A DNA stretch of 62,611 bases. It comes from Alphaproteobacteria bacterium. GTDB lineage: Bacteria; Pseudomonadota; Alphaproteobacteria; Rhizobiales; JAJFHC01. Location of the stretch: contig JAJFHD010000081.1 of NCBI GenBank assembly GCA_021775805.1, forward strand, positions 1 to 62,611, given 5' to 3'. Position numbers and translations under genes: made by a program. Position 1 is the first letter of the stretch. Each line of letters opens with the position of its first letter. Under the pieces are notes generated by a model, which saw only the letters and a list, made by a program, of their open reading frames with translations, searched no databases and was not told where the DNA came from. Below are positions 7,844 to 16,638 of the stretch, one piece after another.

Positions 7844-8585
7844 GGTTGTTTCCTTTGAATAGGACGTCTTCGACCTTCTCCAACAAGTTCAGAAAGAGAA
7901 CGGCCAGAAGGATGATAGAAAAAATCGCCGCATACATGCTCGGGTAATCCGCAATCGAGCGGCTGTAGGTGATGATGTCGCCAACGCCTGTGGGCGTGAT
8001 TTTCAGTTCCGACAGAATCGCCCCGATGAAGCCTGCCGAGATGCCGAGCCTGAGACCCGAAAAGATGATCGGAGAGGCCGCCGGGACGACGATCTTCATG
8101 ATGATGTCGAGATCCGACCCGAGGAAGGCGCGGCCCATCTCCTTGATCGGGGCCGGTGTGTTGCGGACAGCGCCGGCCGTGTTCAGTACGATGACAGGCA
8201 TCGCCATGATGCAGACGACAAAGACCTTGGATGTCAGTCCGATGCCGTAGGCCATCACCAGCAGCGGAATGAGGGCGGCCAGCGGCGCCGACTGCATGAC
8301 CACGAAGATCGGCGAAAAAAGCCAGTCGAACCTGGCGCTCAATCCGATCCACAGCCCCAGGCCAATGCCCAGAAAGGCGGAAATGATGACGCCGACCACA
8401 AGCGGCCTCAAGGTCTCGGCATAGGCGGTGAATATGGTGCCGTCCAGGGTCAGCGACAAAAGCGCCGACATGGATTCCAGAAAGGTTGGAAATGCGTAGC
8501 TTACCGGAATCCGCCCGGCTATTTCCCACGCGCCGAACACGATCGCCCCAGACAGGACTTTCAGAACAACAGAACGGTAACGCAT
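7824..8585 (-). CDS. ABC transporter permease, SsuC/TauC type
   Basis: 253 residues from the ATG at 8585, which has GGAG 8 bp upstream. The longer reading to 8621 would place its start inside a 15-bp hairpin, so it is rejected. Hydrophobic segments and the EAA-like loop (KEMGRAFLGSDLDIIMKIVV, PAASPIIFSGLRLG) match the same family as the permease at 6275-7027, with which it likely pairs. It directly follows the substrate-binding-protein gene in the operon. Confidence 0.92.
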   Translation of the reverse strand: MRYRSVVLKVLSGAIVFGAWEIAGRIPVSYAFPTFLESMSALLSLTLDGTIFTAYAETLRPLVVGVIISAFLGIGLGLWIGLSARFDWLFSPIFVVMQSAPLAALIPLLVMAYGIGLTSKVFVVCIMAMPVIVLNTAGAVRNTPAPIKEMGRAFLGSDLDIIMKIVVPAASPIIFSGLRLGISAGFIGAILSELKITPTGVGDIITYSRSIADYPSMYAAIFSIILLAVLFLNLLEKVEDVLFKGNNRGYASD

Positions 8586-8614
8586 GGTCATTGCTCCACG
8601 CCGGGCGGGGGTTT

Positions 8615-8650
8615 GCGGCAACCACGGACCAAGCTGTCCGTGGTTGCCGC
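8615..8650 (-). terminator. Strong stem-loop between binding-protein and permease genes
   Basis: A perfect 15-bp inverted repeat (8615-8629 and 8636-8650, loop CAAGCT) lies 8 bp after the stop of the substrate-binding protein and 30 bp before the permease start. There is no U-tract. Such hairpins usually protect the 3' end of the upstream mRNA segment or attenuate read-through, so that the binding protein is made in excess over the membrane parts. Confidence 0.7.
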
Positions 8651-8657
8651 GCTTGAC

Positions 8658-9629
8658 TTACTGGGCGGAGTCCAGAGGCTTCAGATACCAGAAGTCTTCG
8701 ATTTTCAGTGAAGACAGGTCACCGGTCAGCTGACCGGCCGCGGAGTACCACTCCATGTCCGCCTGGGCCGCCTTGCGCCCGCCGCCATTGGGATCGTACA
8801 GCCCGCCGGCGACCGCATCCTTGTAGAAGCCGTCGAGGCTGTCGAGGATCTCCTTGGGAAGCTGGCCGATGGGACCGTCAGGATTGGTTTCTTTCCTGAT
8901 GATCGTCGAATCCTTGGCCATGTCGCGATAGACACTCAAGAGCGCCTTGACAAAAATGTCGACGCTTTTCTCGTTGGCCTTGATCCAGTCGAGATTTGCG
9001 AACAGGGCCTCATCGCTCGCGTCGACGTCAAACATCGGCAGGACGTTGAACTTGTCGCCCTGCTGCTTGACCAGCTTGTTCTTGTTCGAAAGGTCGACGA
9101 TGGTTGCATCGGTCTGGCCCGCGATCAGGGCAACGATCCTGTTGGCCGATCCGGGAACGTATGACCGCTTGCCGAACTTGATGCCGACTTTGTCCTCGAT
9201 CACATTGGCGATTGAATCCGTGCCGCCGCCCCGGGAATGGAGCAGGATCGGTTGTCCGTCGAGGTCCTTGAGATCGCTGTACTTCTTGGACGTCACGGGG
9301 AAGAACTTCAACTTCGACAATTGGTAGATAATACGGATCGGCGCCTTTGATTTCTGCATGGCAGAATACGGCGTTCCGAACCCGATATCCATCTGACCGC
9401 TCAGGACCGCCTGAATCGCCAGTTCCTCATCGGAAAATGCGGTCCATTCATACTCAAGCCCGTTTGCCTTGGCGCGGTCGAGGGCGATAAAGAATGCGGC
9501 AAGCTCATCGGACGGTGTTTCGGCCAATGCGATACGGATCTTGTCGGCCTTCGCGTCAAGTGCCGCCACACCGCTGAAAAGCAGGACCGCAGCAAAAAGA
9601 GTCGTGATCTTTTGTAGTAACGTTTTCAT
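8658..9629 (-). CDS. ABC transporter substrate-binding protein, SsuA/NMT1-like
   Basis: 323 residues. The signal peptide (LFAAVLLFSGVAALDAKA) is followed by a periplasmic binding fold: IRIALAETPSDELAAFFIAL, EWTAFSDEELAIQAVLSGQ and DIGFGTPYSA match the NMT1/SsuA-like arrangement (a pocket-lining strand, then a 'sees a gradient of gene copies' lobe). A strong ribosome site (GGGAGGAGAAAC) precedes the ATG. It is the first gene of the importer operon. Candidate ligands are sulfonates, pyrimidine precursors or aromatic acids; the divergent FAH-family enzyme suggests a catabolisable organic acid, but this is inference. Confidence 0.88.
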   Translation of the reverse strand: MKTLLQKITTLFAAVLLFSGVAALDAKADKIRIALAETPSDELAAFFIALDRAKANGLEYEWTAFSDEELAIQAVLSGQMDIGFGTPYSAMQKSKAPIRIIYQLSKLKFFPVTSKKYSDLKDLDGQPILLHSRGGGTDSIANVIEDKVGIKFGKRSYVPGSANRIVALIAGQTDATIVDLSNKNKLVKQQGDKFNVLPMFDVDASDEALFANLDWIKANEKSVDIFVKALLSVYRDMAKDSTIIRKETNPDGPIGQLPKEILDSLDGFYKDAVAGGLYDPNGGGRKAAQADMEWYSAAGQLTGDLSSLKIEDFWYLKPLDSAQ

Positions 9630-9711
9630 GTTTCTCCTCCCTGGAAAAAAGTTGATGCTTCGCTAAATGCACATTCTTGGTCTGTAGCCTTTTCCGGCGC
9701 CTCCTCGTGGT

Positions 9712-10392
9712 TCATATTTCATTGAACAGCCGCGCCGATACGGAACTGATGTGCCGGCGCATCGCCTCCTGGGCGGCCGTGGGGTCGCGTGACTCAATCG
9801 CCGCAGCGATCCGGTCATGTTCGGCAAAACTCGTGTGTTCCTCGGGCGGGCGCTCGGATTTGCGAACAACGTTGCCCGATGCCACTGCCCGCTGAACTTG
9901 ATTCAGCTGATCGAAAAGCGCAACCAGCAGGATATTGTCGGCCGCCACGGCGATAGACCGGTGAAACAGATCGTCATGTGTTTCGTAGTCGGCCCACGTC
10001 GGCGCACTTGCAGCACGGTCTCTGGCCAGTTTCATTCGAATGATCGCTTCGGCGGAGGCGTTAATGGCCGCTTCGCGGGCAAGCGCGGGCTCGATGCACA
10101 ACCGTGCCTGTATCATCCGCACCGGCGTGAGTTGCCTGCTCAGCTTGGTAAAGCTTCCAGATGAGCCATTGCCGCCATGGCCGGCGACAAATGTTCCCTT
10201 GCCCACGTGCCGCCAGATTGTGCCCTCCCGCTCAAGGGCTTCAAGCGCCTTGCGAAGGGTCGTACGGCTCATCCCCAGGTGGTCGATCAACTCCCGCTCA
10301 GGCGGCAGGCGGTCTCCCGGGACATAGGATCCCGCCGCTATGAGCGCCCGAATCTGTGCGATAGCGTCTTCTCGCTGTGACGGTTCCGGCAT
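9712..10392 (-). CDS. GntR-family regulator, FCD subfamily
   Basis: 226 residues from the ATG at 10392. The winged helix (IAQIRALIAAGSYVPGDRLP, ERELIDHLGMSRTTLRKALE) is followed by an FCD ligand domain with metal/acid-binding His positions (DDLFHRSIAVAADN, FAEHDRIAAAIESRD, MRRHISSVSARLF). FadR/LldR/PdhR-like FCD proteins sense organic acids. It lies between the ABC operon (same strand, 82 bp away) and the divergent FAH-family gene, so it probably controls one or both. A palindrome just upstream of its start is a candidate operator. Confidence 0.92.
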   Translation of the reverse strand: MPEPSQREDAIAQIRALIAAGSYVPGDRLPPERELIDHLGMSRTTLRKALEALEREGTIWRHVGKGTFVAGHGGNGSSGSFTKLSRQLTPVRMIQARLCIEPALAREAAINASAEAIIRMKLARDRAASAPTWADYETHDDLFHRSIAVAADNILLVALFDQLNQVQRAVASGNVVRKSERPPEEHTSFAEHDRIAAAIESRDPTAAQEAMRRHISSVSARLFNEI

Positions 10393-10416
10393 TGTCAGCA
10401 CGAATTCGGCCTCGTA

Positions 10417-10430
10417 ATTGGTCAACCAAT
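10417..10430. promoter_or_regulatory. Candidate GntR/FCD operator
   Basis: ATTGGT-CA-ACCAAT, a perfect 6+6 inverted repeat with a 2-bp centre, 25 bp upstream of the GntR ATG in the divergent region with the FAH-family gene. PdhR/LldR-type FCD regulators bind ATTGGT-N3-ACCAAT, so the half-sites agree but the spacer is one base shorter. Autoregulation is inferred from position. Confidence 0.5.
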
Positions 10431-10570
10431 ATGATGAATTGCGCCAACAATACCGCGATCAATTGCCAACATCAACAAAATTTGCCCTGCAGGAAGATAT
10501 TGATTGTGATTGATCTTGTCGATGCTCCCGTTTATGAGACAGGTCGAATTACATGGCAATGGAGATCGGA

Positions 10571-11257
10571 ATGCCGGAATTTGTGATTGAAACACCATCA
10601 ATTGTCACTTTGCCAATTGCAGGGACGGATGCGGTATTCCCGGTGCGCCGCGTTTACTGTATCGGCCGCAATTACGCCGCCCACACGGTCGAGATGGGGG
10701 GCGATCCCAATCGTGAAGCACCGTTTTTCTTCCAGAAAAACCCCGATAATCTGGATCCTTCCGGCGAGTTTCCCTATCCACCTCATTCCGCCGACGTTCA
10801 CCATGAGGTTGAAATGGCGGTCGCTCTGCAAACGGGCGGCAAAAATATTCCACTCGGTAAGGCCCTTGAACATGTATTCGGCTACGGCGTGTCGATCGAC
10901 ATGACGCGGCGGGACCTGCAGGGCGAAGCAAAGAAGCTGGGCCGTCCGTGGGAAATCGGAAAGGCCTTCGAACGCTCCGCACCGATCGGCACAATCCGGG
11001 CGACAACAGAGATTGGTCATCCCGATCACGGCCGGATTGAACTGAGAGTCAACGGCGAGGTGCGCCAGGAAGGCGACTTGAACCAGATGATCTGGAAAGT
11101 GCCTGAGATGATTTCTCATCTTTCAGAATATTTCGAACTCGCCCCTGGCGACGTTATTCTGTCGGGCACGCCATCGGGTGTCGGTCCGGTCGCACGAGGC
11201 GACCGCATGGAGGCTTCGATCGAGGCGATTGGCAGCATTGCCGTCGATGTGGTCTGA
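10571..11257 (+). CDS. Fumarylacetoacetate hydrolase family protein (fumarylpyruvate hydrolase-like)
   Basis: 228 residues from the ATG at 10571, which has GGAG 6 bp upstream; Met codons at 10553 and 10559 are alternatives. The FAH fold is shown by RVYCIGRNYAAHTVEMGG, FFFQKNPDNL, and the metal site HHEVEMAV with downstream Glu and Asp residues (YGVSIDMTRRDLQ). SGTPSGVGPVARGD is the family's C-terminal signature. The short single-domain form with CIGRNYAAH fits fumarylpyruvate hydrolases of gentisate/salicylate breakdown or related 2,4-dioxo-acid hydrolases. It is divergent from the GntR gene and may hydrolyse a product of the imported substrate. Confidence 0.9.
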   Translation: MPEFVIETPSIVTLPIAGTDAVFPVRRVYCIGRNYAAHTVEMGGDPNREAPFFFQKNPDNLDPSGEFPYPPHSADVHHEVEMAVALQTGGKNIPLGKALEHVFGYGVSIDMTRRDLQGEAKKLGRPWEIGKAFERSAPIGTIRATTEIGHPDHGRIELRVNGEVRQEGDLNQMIWKVPEMISHLSEYFELAPGDVILSGTPSGVGPVARGDRMEASIEAIGSIAVDVV

Positions 11258-11382
11258 AAACTGTCGGGCCGCAGGTTCAGCCGGCGGACCCTCGGTGTCT
11301 CGATCGCTGAGCGGAAACCGGATCGCCGACGCCGCACTCGCCCAGCGAGTGCGGCAACGCCACTTCAACAACCTGTCAGGGA

Positions 11383-11943
11383 TTACTGCTCAGGCTGATT
11401 TTCGCTTTCCCGTCCGTCATACCCACCGTCGCGTTGACCGTGGCGGCGATGATGTCTGCGATGATGCCCTCGTCTGCGGTCTTCATGGCTCAAAGCACCG
11501 TCACCGTTGCGGTCGCGCCGCTCGACGACCCTGGCCAGCGGTTCTGTGTACTCATCCAACGTCACCCCGGCGTCGCCGTCCGTATCGAAACGCTGGAAAG
11601 CGCGGACCATGCGGCGGCGATAGGCTTCGAGCCAGAGGCCCTGGAATTCCTCCAGCGAGAGCTTGCCGTCGCCGTTGGCATCGTATTTGCCGTGACGTTC
11701 GGTGCGGTTGCTGTCGACTTCTGCCTGGGTAACCTTGCCGTCCTTGTCTGCGTCATAGCGCTTCATGAACCCGCGGCGCATGCCGCGATGATGTCCCCGC
11801 CCCCTATGGCCACCGCCATAATGACTGCTTCCTCCGTGCCAGCCGCCACGCTCGCCTGCGTCTGCCGGCGCCGTGTTGCCGAAATGAACCAGCGCTCCAG
11901 CGCCAAGTGCCATAATTGCCAGTGCCTTGATGTTCAACTTCAT
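11383..11943 (-). CDS. Secreted EF-hand protein with His/Arg-rich segments
   Basis: 186 residues. A signal peptide (IKALAIMALGAGALVHFGN) precedes a His/Gly-rich stretch (HYGGGHRGRGHHRGMRRG). Four EF-hand-like loops follow: DADKDGKVTQAE, DANGDGKLSLEE, DTDGDAGVTLDE and DRNGDGALSHED. The last part is basic and His-rich. Loops 1, 2 and 4 keep the Dx[DN]xDG pattern; the third has Ala where Gly is usual. The likely role is periplasmic Ca2+ binding or sensing. It stands alone, convergent with the FAH-family gene. Confidence 0.85.
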   Translation of the reverse strand: MKLNIKALAIMALGAGALVHFGNTAPADAGERGGWHGGSSHYGGGHRGRGHHRGMRRGFMKRYDADKDGKVTQAEVDSNRTERHGKYDANGDGKLSLEEFQGLWLEAYRRRMVRAFQRFDTDGDAGVTLDEYTEPLARVVERRDRNGDGALSHEDRRRGHHRRHHRRHGQRDGGYDGRESENQPEQ

Positions 11944-12186
11944 GCCGAGCCTCCCGAATTGGGTTTGCGCAAATGTACCTAGTTTATATGTAGTTGCTCA
12001 CCCCGGAATGTCCAATCACGTGACGAGTGGCTGAAGTCGACCGCGCGCTGATTGCGCCTCTGGCCGGCCTGCACAGCGCCGCAACCGAAACAGGAAAGAC
12101 GCGGCCCGTGATCGCGTTTTATTGGGAGTTTATGTGCACTATCACCGATAGTTCGATACGTGGACAGGCGGCAAAGGCATCTCATT

Positions 12187-12302
12187 AGAGCGGGATGAGG
12201 AAAAGTGTGCGCGGTTTTCCGCCCGCATCCCGCTCCAAAATTTTTAAAGCGATCAGGTTTTATGAAATATGGTTGATTCAACCATATTTCATCCTGATCT
12301 AG
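12187..12302. repeat. Rhizobial-type palindromic intergenic element, copy 1
   Basis: AGAGCGGGATGAGGAAAAGT pairs with a downstream TTTTCCGCCCGCATCCCGCT segment to form a hairpin. A second hairpin (GATCAGG...CCTGATC around an ATGAAATATGGTTGA stem) follows and ends in GATCTAG. A shorter copy lies at 20695-20761. In both places the element's terminal TAG, read on the minus strand, is the stop codon of the adjoining gene (here DUF805). It probably acts as a 3'-end structure or terminator. Confidence 0.75.
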
Positions 12303-12811
12303 TCAAAGACATCGGCATGACCGCCCGGATCGGTTTTCGGTTCACGAGGGTCGGGTCCGTACCGGTTCGGCCCCTTCGTCCCGGGCAACAACCCAAGATC
12401 AACCACAATCCAGCACAAACCAGTCACGGAGAATGCGAGAAAAGCGTATTCCCACCACGCCATTTCAATTGAGTTGTACGCCACTCCGGCACCTTCCAGC
12501 AATGCGGTGACGACTTCTTCGCTCAGCCAGGGGACCGGCCACCAGACGTTCCTGTTGCGGTCGCGGCATCGTTTCACCAGGACAGCGGCCAGGGGATACA
12601 ACAGGAAAATCCATAACGCCGCCTGTGTCCACTTGTAGGCAGGCACGGCGACATCCTCCGGGGCAAGTCCGGGTTCAAGAATATCGATACCCAGCAACCA
12701 TTGTGCCAACGCCCAGTCGCAGACTGGATAGAGCGTCATAATCACCAGAAAGCCTATCCAGAATCTGGACCTGCCGATCCGGTGATCCCAACCAAAGAAA
12801 AGCCGGATCAT
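12299..12811 (-). CDS. DUF805 family membrane protein
   Basis: 170 residues with four predicted membrane segments. Family landmarks are the opening GRSRFWIGFLVI, VKRCRDRNRNVWW in the middle (usually RxHDxGxSGWW), and GTKGPNRYGPDP near the end. DUF805 proteins are small inner-membrane proteins of unknown function. The stop codon is supplied by the palindromic element at 12187-12302. Confidence 0.88.
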   Translation of the reverse strand: MIRLFFGWDHRIGRSRFWIGFLVIMTLYPVCDWALAQWLLGIDILEPGLAPEDVAVPAYKWTQAALWIFLLYPLAAVLVKRCRDRNRNVWWPVPWLSEEVVTALLEGAGVAYNSIEMAWWEYAFLAFSVTGLCWIVVDLGLLPGTKGPNRYGPDPREPKTDPGGHADVFD

Positions 12812-12960
12812 TTCAACATTCCGTGTTTCGCACTATCTGTTGCCGGTGGAATGCCTTGACAGTGCACATTATTGTCAACGCCCAAAGTCGAGCCGCGGCT
12901 TGGGCGTCGCGTCAGGGCAATTTTCTGTCACCGCGGAGTCAACCACGCAATCGCTGCCAG

Positions 12961-13734
12961 CTACGTGTCCAGGAACGACTTGATGATCGCGGTGGTTTGG
13001 TCGGCACATTCCTCAACCGCGTTGTGGCCACATTTCGCGATTGTCTCGAGAGTGGCATTGCCGAGCGCTGCCTGCAGCGTCGGTGCGTGGCTGGCCGTGT
13101 TCAGGATTTTGTCGTCTTCGCCCCAGACAAGCTTGGTCGGCGTTGCGATGCTTGGATAATGTTTCGCCAGATTTGCAATTTTCGGAAGCATGGCCGCATG
13201 TAACCCAAGGGCCGGGAGACCCCGCAGAGACTTGTAGTTTTGCGCGTATGCATCGACCTGGTCAGGGATCTTGATGCGCGTCGGATCGTAGTAGCCCAGT
13301 TTCAGCATGCCGAGGACAAAATCTCCTATGTCACCGACCGACGTGGCGTCAATGCCGGTCAGTCCGGCACCGGGCGGATAGGCCACAGGGGCAACCAGGA
13401 CCATCTTCCGCAAGGTCAGATCGGGGCGGTTCGTTCTGACCATATTGGCGATGTAGAGGCTGACACCGCCGCCCATCGAATGGCCAATCAGGCTGAAGTC
13501 TGTGATTCCCTTCTTGTCGAGCGCCGAAATCACCTGCCGCGCCTGGTTCTTCATTGTGCTCCTGAAAGAAACTGTCCATTGATTGACCGAATCGCCGAAC
13601 CCGATCAGGTCGACCGCATGTGTGGTGTATGTCGGATGAAGCTTTTCAACCGCGTCGAGCCAGGTGTATTTGTTTGCCCCCAAGCCGTGAATCAGAACTA
13701 CATCAGGGCCTGTTCCTTTTGTTTCCACATGCAT
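12961..13734 (-). CDS. Alpha/beta hydrolase
   Basis: 257 residues from the ATG at 13734 (a TTG at 13755 is the alternative). The fold is evident from VVLIHGLGANKYTW (oxyanion HG), the nucleophile elbow IGHSMGGGVSL, the acid in KLVWGEDDKILN, and the catalytic His in IAKCGHNAVEEC. There is no signal peptide. The substrate is unknown: the size and layout fit carboxylesterases or C-C bond hydrolases. Downstream (12878-12907) is an 8-bp inverted repeat (ACGCCCAA/TTGGGCGT) that may help end the transcript. Confidence 0.9.
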   Translation of the reverse strand: MHVETKGTGPDVVLIHGLGANKYTWLDAVEKLHPTYTTHAVDLIGFGDSVNQWTVSFRSTMKNQARQVISALDKKGITDFSLIGHSMGGGVSLYIANMVRTNRPDLTLRKMVLVAPVAYPPGAGLTGIDATSVGDIGDFVLGMLKLGYYDPTRIKIPDQVDAYAQNYKSLRGLPALGLHAAMLPKIANLAKHYPSIATPTKLVWGEDDKILNTASHAPTLQAALGNATLETIAKCGHNAVEECADQTTAIIKSFLDT

Positions 13735-13875
13735 TGATAATACTTTCCCTATCAATTCTCATCACAAATAAACAATGACCGATAATTCCGTTTTCTTCCA
13801 TATATTTGTTCGCCTGGATTGCTGGTTGTGGCAGGCTGAACCGTCCGATCGGATCAACTCTTTCCCGAGGTAGAG

Positions 13876-14382
13876 ATGTCACATCATGGCCTGGTTGCGA
13901 TTGCCGTGCGGATTGCAGGGATCTTTGTTGCGATATACGCGGTAAAGAACGGTGCGGCCTATATTTCCACAGCGGGCCAGTCGAATGACGATCCCTGGCT
14001 TTGGCTGGTACTGACACCGGTGGTCATGATGGCGGCGGCGGCGGTCTGCATGATCGCGTTTCCGCAAATCGTGGCCGGCAATCTGATTCCTGCAAAGAAG
14101 CCCGGGGAGACCGAATCGGCGCTGACGGCCGGGCAACTGGAACCTCTGGCGTGCTCGCTGATTGGCCTGTATTTTCTGGCGCAGTCGGTGTTCGACACGA
14201 CCTATGTAGCCTCGTTGTGGTTTGTAACCAAACAACTCGGTTACAAGTGGGTGTGGGCACCTGAATTCGGTGCGGTTGCCGTAACGGCGGCCGTGGAGTT
14301 TATCGTATCGATGTGGCTGTTGTTTCGAGCCAGGGGGTTGCTGGGCCTGCTCAAATGGGCAAGGTCGCTGGGATCTGCATAA
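13876..14382 (+). CDS. Four-helix membrane protein, unknown function
   Basis: 168 residues with four hydrophobic segments: VRIAGIFVAIYAVKNGAAYI, LWLVLTPVVMMAAAAVCMIA, ACSLIGLYFLAQSVF and VTAAVEFIVSMWLLFRA. There is no recognised family motif. The polar loop KKPGETESALTAGQLEPLAC lies between helices 2 and 3. The gene is 70 bp upstream of the M28 peptidase gene on the same strand, so the two may be co-transcribed. Confidence 0.75.
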   Translation: MSHHGLVAIAVRIAGIFVAIYAVKNGAAYISTAGQSNDDPWLWLVLTPVVMMAAAAVCMIAFPQIVAGNLIPAKKPGETESALTAGQLEPLACSLIGLYFLAQSVFDTTYVASLWFVTKQLGYKWVWAPEFGAVAVTAAVEFIVSMWLLFRARGLLGLLKWARSLGSA

Positions 14383-14452
14383 CAACGGGCCGGTTGCCAA
14401 ACGCGGCAACACCGCCATTGTCTGACAAACAGAGATCAACCGTGGGGATGCA

Positions 14453-15427
14453 ATGCTGAAAATTATGGTTGCACTGATTTTGGCGCCCGTGCTGATCTAC
14501 GTCGGGGCATACTGGTTCGTCAAAAATCCCATACTGATTGCCTCTGCAAAGCCGGTCGATGCTCCCGGAGCGCAACCGGAAAGGCTGAAGGCCGATGTGG
14601 TGGCCCTGGCCGCGAGCGATCCGGCGCGCGCGTACCACAATGTGGACGTGCTCGACGGTGTCGCGGACCATATAACCGCCGCGTTCATCAAGGCCGGCTG
14701 CACGCCGGAGCGCCAGACATTTCCGGTCGGCGGCGACGATTACCACAACATCGTCTGCTCCCTGGGGCCTGCTGACGGCCCCCGCATTGTCATCGGCGCC
14801 CATTACGATGTGGCCGGTGACAATAATCCGGGCGCGGACGACAACGCCAGTGCCGTCGCTGCCATCCTCGAACTGGCGCGCATGATCAATCGCGCAAAGC
14901 CGGATCTGGCGCACCGGATCGACCTTGTCGCCTTTTCACTGGAAGAGCCGCCCAATTTCAGATCAAGCAACATGGGCTCGTATGTCCATGCCAAACGCCT
15001 GAGAGACAGCGGCGCCGACGTAAAGCTCATGATCAGTGTAGAGATGATCGGCTATTTCTCCGACGCGCCCGGCTCTCAGCACTATCCCGTACCGGTCCTG
15101 AAGGCGTTCTATCCGGACAAGGGAAATTTCATCGGTGTGGTCGGCCGGTCCTTCGACAGGTCCATCGTGGCCAGGGTAAAGGGCCTGATGCGCGCCGGTA
15201 ATTCGCTGCCGGTGCTGTCGATCAACGCGCCGGCGGCCGTGCCCGGCATTGATTTTTCGGATCACTGGGGGTTCTGGCAACATGACCTGCCGGCCGTCAT
15301 GGTCACGGACACGGCGTTTCTGCGAAACCCCAATTACCACGAAGCGACCGACACACCGGAAACGCTGGACTATGGGCGCATGGCTAAGGTGGTCGAGGGC
15401 TTGTATCAGGTGGCGGTGCAATTCTGA
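14453..15427 (+). CDS. Membrane-anchored or secreted M28 family metallopeptidase
   Basis: 324 residues. The N-terminal hydrophobic segment (MVALILAPVLIYVGAYWFV) is a signal or anchor. The two-zinc site can be traced: His in IGAHYDVAG, Asp in NPGADDNASAV, the catalytic Glu pair in FSLEEPPNF, a further ligand in ISVEMIGYF, and the distal His in NPNYHEATDTPETL. This is the usual M28 (aminopeptidase/glutaminyl-cyclase-like) order. It probably acts on peptides outside the cytoplasm. The following gene starts 25 bp later. Confidence 0.9.
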   Translation: MLKIMVALILAPVLIYVGAYWFVKNPILIASAKPVDAPGAQPERLKADVVALAASDPARAYHNVDVLDGVADHITAAFIKAGCTPERQTFPVGGDDYHNIVCSLGPADGPRIVIGAHYDVAGDNNPGADDNASAVAAILELARMINRAKPDLAHRIDLVAFSLEEPPNFRSSNMGSYVHAKRLRDSGADVKLMISVEMIGYFSDAPGSQHYPVPVLKAFYPDKGNFIGVVGRSFDRSIVARVKGLMRAGNSLPVLSINAPAAVPGIDFSDHWGFWQHDLPAVMVTDTAFLRNPNYHEATDTPETLDYGRMAKVVEGLYQVAVQF

Positions 15428-15452
15428 TCAAATCGGGGGGTCCCGGACCACG

Positions 15453-16190
15453 ATGTTCTTTCTGCTCTCGAGATGCCGGGCACCGGCAACCTTCCTGGCG
15501 TTGATCATCCTTGCAGGAACAGTGGTGACACCGGCCGGTGTGCCCGCCATGGCGGCTGCGTCGGTCTGTGAGATTGTGGATTGGGGACACCGGTATGTGG
15601 TTTACGAGAAGGCCGATCACCTGATCCAGTACCGGATCCGAAACCGGGACGACGTGAACTGGGTGCTGGACCGCAGAACCATGCACACGCCCCACATGAT
15701 GCGTTGCAGAACGTGCAGCCCCGATGCGGCTATCGGGGCGTTCGTCTGGTTCAAGCGGTCCCGAACGCCAAGGGCCGGTGAACCCCGGGACGATATTAAG
15801 GAATACACTCAATGGCTGTCCCGATTTCTGTGGCACCGCGAGTTCCAAACAAACGTAGAACAGCTGGGGGGACTTCAACCGGTGCAGCTGGAGAAGATGC
15901 GGGGCACACAAACACATCTGCGATTGAGGTGGCCCGAGTCCGGTGAGCGGGCGTCGGTTCTTCGCATCGACGTCAACGACGGATGCGCGGCGCTCGAGAT
16001 GGCGGTCATGATGCCGGGTGAACTGGACGACGAAAAGCGCGTGCTGGCCCGTCAACTGATGGCGGCCCTGGAGATCAGGAAAAGCGAAGTCACCTATCTG
16101 CGAAACCGCAAGCGGGCTGATCCTGACAACGAACCGGATCGGGGCATCGTCCGCAAACCCTGGCTGCGGGAGCGCGAGTTCCCCTGGTAG
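15453..16190 (+). CDS. Secreted protein of unknown function
   Basis: 245 residues. The ATG at 15453 begins a signal peptide (ATFLALIILAGTVVTPAGVP). The mature part starts ASVCEIVDWGHRYVVYEKAD, has a CRTC motif (MMRCRTCSPDAA) and a long charged C-terminal region. Upstream in-frame codons overlap the peptidase gene and carry no signal peptide, so they are excluded. Its position 25 bp after the M28 gene suggests shared transcription. No family recognised. Confidence 0.75.
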   Translation: MFFLLSRCRAPATFLALIILAGTVVTPAGVPAMAAASVCEIVDWGHRYVVYEKADHLIQYRIRNRDDVNWVLDRRTMHTPHMMRCRTCSPDAAIGAFVWFKRSRTPRAGEPRDDIKEYTQWLSRFLWHREFQTNVEQLGGLQPVQLEKMRGTQTHLRLRWPESGERASVLRIDVNDGCAALEMAVMMPGELDDEKRVLARQLMAALEIRKSEVTYLRNRKRADPDNEPDRGIVRKPWLREREFPW

Positions 16191-16233
16191 CGCCGGGCGG
16201 ACGTCGCTGCAAATGCGCTGGAACAACCCCGCG

Positions 16234-16638
16234 TCAGTTGCAAACCGCGTTACCGGTGTTGGCCGTGTAATGATAGACATGGACGTCATGGTTTTCGCAG
16301 GCACCCCAATCCAGGATGACAGTACGTTTTCCCGACCATCCGTTTCCCGAACGCGTCTGATATTTCAGCTTGAGCGTGATCATCTCGCCGCCGGCCCGGT
16401 CGAGATTGCGGTTCCAGACTTCGCAGGTCCCGCCTCTGACGATGCGGTTGATCAGGCGTTCCTTGCCGTCGTTCTTGTTCGCCCAGGTGAACTCGTACTC
16501 GATGTCGGTCACCTTGATGTCAGACAGACTGTGGTTTCTGACCCGGATATCAACATCCCTGCAGGCACGGGCCTGTGCCAGTGCCGGCAGGCACAGCGTC
16601 AGTGCCTGGGCCACGATCAGTGCCTTGAGTGTGTTCAT
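16234..16638 (-). CDS. Small secreted protein of unknown function
   Basis: 134 residues from the ATG at 16638. The signal peptide (LIVAQALTLCLPALAQARA) precedes a compact beta-rich domain with four Cys (ACRDVD, GGTCEVWN, WGACENHD, NAVCN), spaced as for two disulfides. ITLKLKYQTRSGNGWSGKRT is in the middle. A longer upstream reading lacks a signal peptide and is rejected. It is convergent with the preceding secreted-protein gene. Confidence 0.75.
   Translation of the reverse strand: MNTLKALIVAQALTLCLPALAQARACRDVDIRVRNHSLSDIKVTDIEYEFTWANKNDGKERLINRIVRGGTCEVWNRNLDRAGGEMITLKLKYQTRSGNGWSGKRTVILDWGACENHDVHVYHYTANTGNAVCN

Noticed and set aside
15384..16304. Minus-strand open frame of 306 codons opposite the secreted protein at 15453
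   Set aside because: The plus-strand frame has a signal peptide and plausible spacing from the M28 gene; the reverse frame is Pro/Arg/His-rich noise.
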